Part shown: positions 34,088-40,054 of the stretch, piece by piece | How positions within the stretch are numbered: the stretch's first letter is position 1 | How the letters are laid out: the number at the start of each line of letters is the position of its first letter | The notes under the pieces: generated by a model | The model's database searches: none | Seen by the model: only the letters and a program-made list of their open reading frames with translations | Told to the model about the DNA's origin: nothing | Made by a program: the position numbers and the translations under genes | Origin: an uncultured Lachnospiraceae bacterium | Lineage (GTDB): Bacteria; Bacillota; Clostridia; Lachnospirales; Lachnospiraceae | Assembly: GCA_910583965.1 (NCBI GenBank) | Contig: CAJUAE010000022.1 | Coordinates: 1 to 40,054, forward strand | Reading direction: 5' to 3' | Length of the DNA: 40,054 nt

Positions 34088-35166
34088 AATCCACCCTCTT
34101 TATCGCTTTTTGCACGCACAACTGTATTAAAATATCCCTTTACTTTCTCTAAATCCTCCTTGTCTTCCTTAGAGATAGCTCCAACAAGATTTTGAACAAG
34201 GCACTCTACATCAAGTTGTTCGTCACCATAATAATACCCTGTAAGCATCGTTTGATAATAGACCGAAACTGCCTCCGCTGTGCTCATCACCGCATTGGGT
34301 TTATCAATTCGATGTCCGTAGGAAGAAACACCTTCTCGTAGCTCGTGATATGTAGAAGCCAAAAGCTCTGCCACATCCTCATCCACTTTCATATCTACAT
34401 GATTTTCCTCGGCAAGCATACTGACCTCATTCAATATAATTTGCTTTTCTAGCGACACTTTATTCACTGGCATAACGGTCTCAAAATTAAAACGTCGTTT
34501 TAATGCACTACTCATCTCATTGACGCCCTTGTCTCTTGTATTTGCTGTCCCAATCACATTAAAACCAGGACGCGCAAACAAAAAACCCTCGTCACCCAAC
34601 TCTGGCACATTCAACACTTTATCACTCAACACACTAATAAGACTATCCTGAATCTCTGCCGGCGTTCTTGTAATTTCTTCAAAACGAGTAAGGATTCCTT
34701 TTTCCATTCCTATGTAAAGTGGCGCAGGTACAAGTGCTTCTCTGCTTGGCCCTTTTGCAAGCAACAACGCATAATTCCAAGAATATTTAATCATATCCTC
34801 TGTTGTTCCGGCTGTTCCCTGTATCGTATTTTTGCTATTTCCGCTGATTGCAGCAGATAAAAGTTCAGAGAGCATTGTCTTTGCCGTTCCCGGCTCACCG
34901 ACTAACATTAGTCCACGGTTTCCAGCCAACGTAACAATGCAGCGCTCCACAAGCGCGTCATTTCCAAAATACTTTTTCTTGATTGAAATGTTTTTTCGCT
35001 TATATTTGATAGGTTTTTCACTCCCTAAAATAAAAGTTCTAACGGCTTTTGGCGACATCTGCCAATTGTCAGGTTTTTTGTTTCCTTGTTCCTCGTCTAC
35101 CTTTTTTAGCGCCTCAAGTTCTTCTTGATAACGCAACTCTACTGGGGGCTTTATTGTTTCTTGCAT
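34048..35166 (-). CDS. MoxR-family AAA+ ATPase (YehL-like)
   Basis: A 372-residue AAA+ ATPase, the size of E. coli YehL. Walker A is GEPGTAKT (90-97). Walker B is LTRFEEI (162-165 FEEI, replacing the more usual DEI). Sensor 1 is in GTANTRD (Asn209), and an arginine-finger-type ALKRRF lies at 221-226. A helical lid follows (about 290-372). MoxR ATPases act as ring-shaped remodelling machines with VWA partners. I set the start at ATG 35164-35166 because AGAAAGGA lies 7 bases upstream. An upstream ATG at 35208 adds 14 hydrophobic residues without a ribosome binding site. It is first in the operon, overlapping the DUF5682 gene by 40 bases. Confidence 0.93.
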   Translation of the reverse strand: MQETIKPPVELRYQEELEALKKVDEEQGNKKPDNWQMSPKAVRTFILGSEKPIKYKRKNISIKKKYFGNDALVERCIVTLAGNRGLMLVGEPGTAKTMLSELLSAAISGNSKNTIQGTAGTTEDMIKYSWNYALLLAKGPSREALVPAPLYIGMEKGILTRFEEITRTPAEIQDSLISVLSDKVLNVPELGDEGFLFARPGFNVIGTANTRDKGVNEMSSALKRRFNFETVMPVNKVSLEKQIILNEVSMLAEENHVDMKVDEDVAELLASTYHELREGVSSYGHRIDKPNAVMSTAEAVSVYYQTMLTGYYYGDEQLDVECLVQNLVGAISKEDKEDLEKVKGYFNTVVRAKSDKEGGLWRQYYEARKWLK

Positions 35167-35291
35167 TGTTTTGTCCTTTCTAAATATTATACTATTCAGC
35201 CATGTCATTATCCATAAGTCGCCTAAATGTGTGTTTTATCAATAATATTTGATGTTTACTGACGAATTATTTCAATCGTTCTCTATCTACT

Positions 35292-35321
35292 ATTATAAAC
35301 ACTATTGATTCTAGTAGGCAA
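35292..35321 (-). promoter_or_regulatory. Candidate promoter of the MoxR-VWA-SWIM operon
   Basis: On the minus strand there is TTGCCT (35316-35321), an 18-bp spacer and a perfect TATAAT (35292-35297), about 125 bases before the MoxR start. A second TATAAT lies much closer to the gene (around 35185) but has no acceptable -35 box. Confidence 0.45.
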
Positions 35322-35440
35322 GTAAAATTACATAGAAAACACTATAAACCGGTCACTATTTATCGCATGAGAATTTTATAATTTTCCACTGTACTAACCA
35401 AGGGCGGTTCATGCAAAACAAAGGGGTAGGCAAAACAGAT

Positions 35441-35610
35441 GCTAATTGCAAAAAATATTTCAGCTAATTTAAATTCCCGTTTTGAATCTTCTTTCCTTTT
35501 TCGTAATGATTATCTTAACCAATGGGCACTTTAGTATTCAGCTAATTGCAGACCGCGGAATGCGCCTGTATTGCGCATTCCTGACCCGTGAAAAGTAACT
35601 TTAAATTCTC
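35441..35610. repeat. Gene-free spacer with a GC-rich palindrome and GCTAATTGCA repeats
   Basis: The 467 bp between the MoxR and lipoprotein genes contain no gene. GCTAATTGCA occurs at 35441-35450 and again exactly 100 bases later at 35541-35550, with a related CAGCTAATTT at 35461. Beside the second copy is a perfect 9-bp palindrome, GGAATGCGC/GCGCATTCC (35557-35565 with 35573-35581), with no T-run, so it is not an ordinary terminator. The block looks like a dispersed intergenic repeat of this bacterial group (from memory, unverified). Confidence 0.45.
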
Positions 35611-35633
35611 TGGTAAAAAGCAATAATACTATC

Positions 35634-36701
35634 TCAACTATCGGAAATATTTTTATCCTCCTCAATCCACCACTTTATGATTTCTGGCGTACCATCTTCC
35701 TTCCATGTAATCAAAAACTGTGCAGTCGCAACATTATGTACGTTTCCACCCTCACCATTTAAATATTCTGAAGCCTGCAATACCATTTTTCCATTGTACT
35801 CTACTGCGCATAGGTTATAAAACCCTCGTACTTCACTGCCCACACAGCGCGCTGTATTTGGCAAATCCTCCCCCATATTCTCAGCTTGGAAAGAAATCGT
35901 CTCATCAAAATATGGGCAAAAGGCACTGTACTGATTTTTTTCTGGCTCCTGAAACACTTCTATTTTAATTCCACAGTCATAATCCTCATCAAAATCGGAA
36001 GGTAATTGCATTCGTTCAATATTATGCTTTTTGGAATTGTCTGTCAATGAATTTCTGTATTTAAAAATTGCCTTATAGGAATCTCCTACAGCGCCACAGC
36101 CTGTCCCTTGCGCACTAAATACAATCTCCACATTTTCATCATTGTCAATATCCTCCCAAAAAGTATCAAACCAACCATAATACGAACACATTTCCTCAGA
36201 AAAGCAATAAGGCACATCATCATTCATATAAAACCATAGACCACCAGAACCATAAAACGGCATTTCTTGCGCATCGAGCACCATAACCAACATATCTTTC
36301 TGCCCATTTTTGTCAATATCGTCTATCCGAATCCCTGTAAGTGCCATTTCTCCATCTTGAAAGAGATTGTCTTCAATTAAAGTCTGAAAATATTCTTTTG
36401 CCGTTTGTTGGTCAATGCCTTGTTTTTCCATCTCCTCATAAAATATTTTCTCATTTTGTTCCATCTGCCTTTCAGAAGAATACACTTCTTGAGTTGTTTC
36501 CTCCCGTGATTCCTCCTGCATAGAACTTTCCTGTTCTTCCTCTTGATTTGAAGTTTGTACTATTTCTGATTGGTCCACAAAAATATTTGTGGACGTTTCC
36601 AAAGGTAAATTTGTATCCTGATCAGATACGCAACCAAAAGTAACACCCACACCCAACAACATCATACATATATATTTAATTTTTTCAACTCGTTTTTTCA
36701 T
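35634..36701 (-). CDS. Lipoprotein with VCBS/FG-GAP-like calcium-loop segments
   Basis: A 355-residue predicted lipoprotein. A basic start and hydrophobic stretch end at VTFGC (Cys24), a lipobox with a non-standard Thr at -3. A Glu/Ser/Gln-rich spacer (about 30-90) follows, typical of surface lipoproteins. The body contains two Asp-rich loops, DDIDKNGQKDMLV and DIDNDENVEIVF, like the calcium-binding loops of FG-GAP/VCBS repeats, and several aromatic beta segments. AGGAGG is 7 bases before the ATG. Four phased 11-bp repeats lie upstream (36873-36916). The ligand is unknown. It is probably on the outer face of the membrane. Confidence 0.8.
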   Translation of the reverse strand: MKKRVEKIKYICMMLLGVGVTFGCVSDQDTNLPLETSTNIFVDQSEIVQTSNQEEEQESSMQEESREETTQEVYSSERQMEQNEKIFYEEMEKQGIDQQTAKEYFQTLIEDNLFQDGEMALTGIRIDDIDKNGQKDMLVMVLDAQEMPFYGSGGLWFYMNDDVPYCFSEEMCSYYGWFDTFWEDIDNDENVEIVFSAQGTGCGAVGDSYKAIFKYRNSLTDNSKKHNIERMQLPSDFDEDYDCGIKIEVFQEPEKNQYSAFCPYFDETISFQAENMGEDLPNTARCVGSEVRGFYNLCAVEYNGKMVLQASEYLNGEGGNVHNVATAQFLITWKEDGTPEIIKWWIEEDKNISDS

Positions 36702-36872
36702 GATTTTTCCTCCTGTGTATGCTCCTATATCCCGAAAAATTCTTTGTCATAATAAAATAATGGAGCTTTCTCTCCTATTTGTACATAGGACATCTATTTG
36801 CTAACATAATTCACTAAAATGTCCATATACATAAAACGATTTCGAGCATACATATCAATATTATTTTACACA

Positions 36873-36916
36873 GGAAATGCATCATGATTGTATCGAAATT
36901 GCATCAAAGTTGCATC
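36873..36916. repeat. Four phased 11-bp direct repeats
   Basis: Plus-strand units end in TGCATC, TTGTATC, TTGCATC and TTGCATC at 36883, 36894, 36905 and 36916: four consecutive 11-base units (GGAAATGCATC, ATGATTGTATC, GAAATTGCATC, AAAGTTGCATC). The 11-bp period places each copy on the same face of the helix, as in operators that bind a regulator cooperatively. They lie 170 bp upstream of the lipoprotein start and just downstream of the YwqK-like gene. Confidence 0.7.
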
Positions 36917-36929
36917 ATAAATCCAGAAC

Positions 36930-37493
36930 TTATGCTTGAATATCTTTTTTAGAGCAAAGCAGAATTTCTTTATTCCTTTTTTCTAATTGACATCGTTTCC
37001 TTATCTGCACGATTCTCTCTTTGTTTGCCGCATAATTCATTGCAATCAATCCAATATCTGCTCTTTTCCAAGTTTCTCTTATTTTGCCATCTTCTGTATA
37101 ATAATAACAATGATGCTGCCATTGTTCCCCCTCTTCCAATACCCATATCTCCTGCTGCTTGCCTTGTTCTGTATAACTGTAAAAATCTATAATATAATAC
37201 TCATCAATTGCAGTTGCAATATTCATAATCTGACCATTTTTATAATACTCAATTGACAATCCATTGTTTCTGTTTTCTTTTACTTCTCGATACATTTCCA
37301 GACAATCTTCAAAATCATAATATATTTTTTCAATCCCCTCCATAATTCCATTCACAATATCACATTCTCTTGATAATTTTCCCTTAAAATATTCCTCAAG
37401 ATGACCAGTAAACAGGATTCTACAACCCTTATCTACATAATATGTCGGATTTCCATTTTTATATTCTCCCTCATATAAATCATTACAATTCAT
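36930..37493 (-). CDS. MORN/YwqK-like repeat protein, possible immunity protein
   Basis: A 187-residue soluble protein with MORN-like repeats: YEGEYKNGNPTYY near the start, GLSIEYYKNGQI in the middle, and CYYYTEDGKIRETW later. Similar repeats define the YwqK-type proteins annotated as antitoxins or immunity proteins in toxin loci. The C-terminus is basic (about 155-187). GGAG lies about 11 bases before the ATG, a weak site. It is followed on the same strand by the phased repeats and the lipoprotein, and preceded by the DUF4303-like gene. The immunity role is inferred from repeat type and from its immunity-gene neighbours. It may instead be a structural MORN protein. Confidence 0.6.
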   Translation of the reverse strand: MNCNDLYEGEYKNGNPTYYVDKGCRILFTGHLEEYFKGKLSRECDIVNGIMEGIEKIYYDFEDCLEMYREVKENRNNGLSIEYYKNGQIMNIATAIDEYYIIDFYSYTEQGKQQEIWVLEEGEQWQHHCYYYTEDGKIRETWKRADIGLIAMNYAANKERIVQIRKRCQLEKRNKEILLCSKKDIQA

Positions 37494-37580
37494 TTCCTAT
37501 TTTTCTCCATTGCGTCATCTGTAGTATACGCACGACAGATAAAATTTATTGTATGTATCACATTCAAAATATTGATTTTT

Positions 37581-38864
37581 TTATTCACCAAACTCTGATT
37601 TCATAAATTCTAAATATTCTGTGAGATCCAATCCCTTATTCATCTTTTTTGCAAGTGATATATACTTTTTTGGAGGGCTATCTTCCTCAATATATGGAAA
37701 GACATAAAATTCCCTGCCATCATGTGTTGTTAAAAGCTTCTCCTGCCTTAATTTTGCCACAGTTTCAGCAAGTATTTTTTCTATCTCCAATGGCTGCCTT
37801 GCTATACTTTCATACATTTGTTCCCGTTCGTCAAAATTCTCCAAATCTTCACATTCTTCGAGATTAAAGCAGTTGGTATATAAATACTCTTGCACTATCT
37901 GAAACTTATCAAGCCCATCTAAAGAATATTTATACTCATCTGGTAAATACTTATAGTAGAGCAAAATTTCTTTCCGATAATCATTCTCTGTATGCTCCTC
38001 CATAAATCTTTGTACAGCTTCCTCATACCCTTTCTGTGTTTGCACTATGATTTCACATAGAAAACGCGATTCTATATCTGCACTGTCATAATGCATCCAA
38101 AAGCACATTGCATACAGTCCTTCTTTGCTGTATTTTTCCAAACAAACTTCTATCATCTGCCGAATCGCCGCTTCTAACTTTTTCTTTAACTCTCGCTTAT
38201 TTATTTTTCTAATTTGAATTTCCTTTGTCTCATTTTCTGTTGATTTCGGCTCAAATACATCTAGATTAATGTCATTCGTTTGTTTCATATATTTTAAATA
38301 TTCCGTGAGATCTAATCCTTCATTCACTGCCTTTGCAAACAATATATCTTCTTTTGTACAATGATCATTTTCAAGATATGGAAATACATAAAATTCTTTG
38401 TTGTGATAATCACTTGTTAAAAATTGTTCTTTCCTCAACCTTTTTATGCATTGAAGCATTACCTCTTTTATTAACAAGATCTGGTTTTTTATATCTTCCT
38501 GCATCTTTTCTCTTGCTTCTATGTCATCTAATGCTTCACACGCTTCAAAACAAATACAATTCTCTGTTAAATACTCTTGAACACACTGAAATCCACTGAA
38601 TCCTTCTTCCATATATTTATATTTTTTGGGTAAATATTTAAAATCTTCACAACTCTCTTTTGTCTGTATCATTGTTTTACAAGAAAAACGCTTTTTAATA
38701 TCCTTATTATTGTAATCCATATGAAAAGACATCGCATAGATTTCTTCTGTTCCCCAATGTTCTGCCCGCCATTCACTAACAATTTGTCGAAATGCAAAGT
38801 CAAGCTTTTTCTTTAATTTTTGTTTGTCTATAGTACTAATTGTTTCTAAATCTAATACAATCAT
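37581..38864 (-). CDS. Tandem-duplicated DUF4303-like protein
   Basis: A 427-residue protein made of two copies of one domain. Copy A (about 12-200) and copy B (about 220-420) share KLKKKLDFAFRQ / ELKKKLEAAIRQ, EIYAMSFHMDY / GLYAMCFWMHY, KYLPKKYKY / KYLPDEYKY, FQCVQEYLTENC / FQIVQEYLYTNC, EFYVFPYLE / EFYVFPYIE and GLDLTEYLKYM / GLDLTEYLEFM. The pattern matches DUF4303, a family often found in immunity-gene clusters of toxin systems. Copy A lacks about 20 residues present in B after the QT..G/C-EE segment. I chose the ATG at 38862-38864 (AGGAG 10 bases upstream). An ATG 45 bases earlier has no ribosome binding site. An immunity role is likely but unproven. Confidence 0.7.
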   Translation of the reverse strand: MIVLDLETISTIDKQKLKKKLDFAFRQIVSEWRAEHWGTEEIYAMSFHMDYNNKDIKKRFSCKTMIQTKESCEDFKYLPKKYKYMEEGFSGFQCVQEYLTENCICFEACEALDDIEAREKMQEDIKNQILLIKEVMLQCIKRLRKEQFLTSDYHNKEFYVFPYLENDHCTKEDILFAKAVNEGLDLTEYLKYMKQTNDINLDVFEPKSTENETKEIQIRKINKRELKKKLEAAIRQMIEVCLEKYSKEGLYAMCFWMHYDSADIESRFLCEIIVQTQKGYEEAVQRFMEEHTENDYRKEILLYYKYLPDEYKYSLDGLDKFQIVQEYLYTNCFNLEECEDLENFDEREQMYESIARQPLEIEKILAETVAKLRQEKLLTTHDGREFYVFPYIEEDSPPKKYISLAKKMNKGLDLTEYLEFMKSEFGE

Positions 38865-38877
38865 CCTTCTGATACTC

Positions 38878-38985
38878 CTATTTATATTGATCTTCTGGAA
38901 ACCATTCAAAAGTACTATCCATCAATCCAAATGTTAAAACTGTACAAATGGTATATATCGTTATTATGAGAAACTTATGCGTCAA
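38878..38985 (-). CDS. Possible 35-residue hydrophobic peptide or gene remnant
   Basis: A TTG overlapping the Imm22 stop codon opens a 35-residue frame with one hydrophobic stretch (FLIITIYTICTVLTF) followed by DSTFEWFPEDQYK and TAG. The ending looks like the C-terminus of a real protein, but there is no clear ribosome binding site and the start is non-standard. It may be the last piece of a degraded immunity gene or a small coupled membrane peptide. Confidence 0.2.
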   Translation of the reverse strand: MTHKFLIITIYTICTVLTFGLMDSTFEWFPEDQYK

Positions 38986-39395
38986 TAAATTCTCATCCAA
39001 CTTAAATCTACTTTTTTCTTATACTCGATATTCTTATAAAATATTAATGTATTCTTTTTATATCTGGCACTTTTTATTTCATTTTCATATTTAAAATCAT
39101 AAATTCTTATTATAACGTTTAAATCCTGTTCCTCATTATCATTCAATATCTCAAGAAATTCGTTTTGATAAGATGCCCCCTTGAATAATTCTTTTATTGT
39201 ATTCAATCTACTATTCTTAAATACACTTTCCACAAGATCTCTATCATAATACTTCAGTCCAAAATCTTTTTCAAATTGGGAATCAAATGTTTTATCAAAT
39301 TTATGTTCTATTCTAATGTAAGATTGAAACTCGTTTGGTGCGTTAAATTTTCCAAGCCAAACTGCTATATATCCTTCTCTATTATTTATACTCAT
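38982..39395 (-). CDS. Immunity protein 22 (Imm22) family
   Basis: A 137-residue soluble protein with the Imm22 pattern: YIAVWLGKF near the start, then an acidic/aromatic stretch with QFEKDFGLKYYDRDLVES, and a beta-rich end (NTLIFYKNIEYKKK). Imm22 proteins protect producers against their own polymorphic toxins. The start ATG at 39393-39395 overlaps the TGA of the preceding broken SUKH-like gene (ATGA overlap), which supports this start over a longer one at 39434 and shows that the two were once co-translated. No cognate toxin is in the window. It should lie to the right, or this is an orphan immunity array. Confidence 0.72.
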   Translation of the reverse strand: MSINNREGYIAVWLGKFNAPNEFQSYIRIEHKFDKTFDSQFEKDFGLKYYDRDLVESVFKNSRLNTIKELFKGASYQNEFLEILNDNEEQDLNVIIRIYDFKYENEIKSARYKKNTLIFYKNIEYKKKVDLSWMRIY

Positions 39396-39915
39396 AATAA
39401 TCCATCTCCCAATTGTTCCAAAATTTCCGACCAAAAATTTCCAACATTATCGAACACACTTTTATCAATATTACTTAATTCTTTTCTCATTTCCATAACA
39501 ATTCCAATACGTTCTTTTTCATGAGAATCATCAAAATCAAATACTACCTCTAATTTGTTATAATAGATGAAACAAACAGCATATATTTAAGAAAACTTTG
39601 CAAATTTTTATTTACATATTGTATTGGTTCCTTAAACCATAAATCGATTGATACAATCTCATTATTCTCACCAATACAAATAGGTAACTCATAAGAATCC
39701 GCAATAACGATAAATTTATAATTAAACTGCCTTTGAACATTATTATTCAAAAAATAGCACAATTTCTATTGAATGTAAGCCATGGTAAAATGTCTTTCTG
39801 ATATGTCTGGTAGTCCTTCTTCACATAATATCGTTTTTTCATTCTCTGACAAACTACATTTTTTGTATTCCTTTCTTGGAATCAATTTATAACTTTTAAA
39901 TATATCTTTATACAT
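39392..39915 (-). pseudogene. SUKH-4-like immunity gene broken by a stop codon and a frameshift
   Basis: Three pieces read as one protein. The first (MYKDIFKSYKLIPRKEYKK ... AYIQ) ends at an in-frame TAG (39766-39768). The same frame continues with NYKFIVIADSYELPICI and FKEPIQYVNKNLQSFLKYM to a TAG at 39550-39552. A different frame then supplies LEVVFDFDD, IGIVMEMRKELSN and FWSEILEQLGDGLL, ending at the ATGA overlap with Imm22. The LPICI...FVNK-type pattern and the FW..L C-terminal segment fit SUKH-4/SMI1-KNR4-like immunity proteins. Two independent lesions make it a pseudogene unless the sequence has errors. No good ribosome binding site precedes the start. Confidence 0.65.
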
Positions 39916-39993
39916 ATAATTCTTTCTCACGCCACTGTTATTTCTCAAATGTACCAGACAAAATAATTTTCAGTTAATAACGCCAAGATTACT

Positions 39994-40054
39994 TTATTCT
40001 ATTCCAAACAATGCACAGATTTTTTCTGGCATTCCATGTATACTTCGCAGTTTC
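39994..40054 (-). CDS. Possible C-terminal end of a gene entering from the right
   Basis: The minus strand is open from the window edge to a TAA at 39994-39996 in a frame giving KLRSIHGMPEKICALFGIE. The GMPEKICALFGIE ending looks like a compact protein C-terminus, but with only 19 residues no family can be assigned. It would be the gene just upstream of the SUKH-like pseudogene. Confidence 0.3.
   Translation of the reverse strand, partial: KLRSIHGMPEKICALFGIE

Noticed and set aside
1..40054. tRNA genes, CRISPR arrays, transposases, prophage genes
   Set aside because: I looked for cloverleaf-like GC-rich stretches, regularly spaced repeats and transposase or integrase motifs and found none.

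Overview
The window reads as the chromosome of a low-GC, spore-forming member of the Clostridia, most like Lachnospiraceae. The evidence is the rpsT / gpr / spoIIP neighbourhood (germination protease and stage II sporulation protein P, divergent from ribosomal protein S20, an arrangement also known from Bacillus), AT-rich spacers, AGGAGG-type ribosome binding sites, and TTGACA/TATAAT promoters with 17-bp spacers. Almost all genes are on the minus strand. I saw no tRNA, CRISPR array or transposase gene.

Layout. 1-300: two tandem strong minus-strand promoters firing out of the left edge, probably into an rRNA operon. 319-4436: housekeeping block with an aromatic-acid-exporter-like membrane protein, a CNPC thioredoxin, spoIIP, gpr, and divergent rpsT with its promoter and a bidirectional terminator. 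4416-8731: five-gene minus-strand operon (small protein, hybrid histidine kinase/response regulator, radical SAM protein of the PflA/PflX type, HAD hydrolase, small protein). 8879-11035: an orphan PRTase-TRSP protein of the kind found in tellurium-resistance (ter) modules, divergent from a gamma-class carbonic anhydrase that has a long hairpin-containing leader. 11032-35321: the main accessory region.

The accessory region is an expanded version of the E. coli yehI/yehL/yehM/yehP/yehQ type of system. A minus-strand operon encodes a MoxR AAA+ ATPase, a DUF5682 protein, a small unknown protein, a VWA-MIDAS protein, a protein with two SWIM zinc motifs, and a second small unknown protein. Next to it are four tandem giant DUF4132 (MolR/YehI-like) helical-repeat proteins of about 1,180-1,195 residues, driven by their own promoter. 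A vestigial 3' tail of a fifth DUF4132 copy lies in frame immediately after the last one. A convergent secreted-protein gene with a perfect consensus promoter sits between the two halves. By analogy with NTP-dependent MoxR-VWA conflict systems, the ATPase and VWA protein would be the switch or adaptor, and the DUF4132 paralogs the diversified partners. That functional model is inference.

35634-40054: a lipoprotein gene, four helically phased 11-bp repeats, and a run of immunity-type genes: a MORN/YwqK-like protein, an internally duplicated DUF4303-like protein, Imm22, and a SUKH-4-like gene broken by a stop codon and a frameshift. This looks like the immunity tail of a polymorphic-toxin locus whose toxin lies outside the right edge. 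Several small palindromic or MITE-like elements are scattered at operon boundaries (10441-10485, 25797-25945, 27977-28142, 35441-35610).
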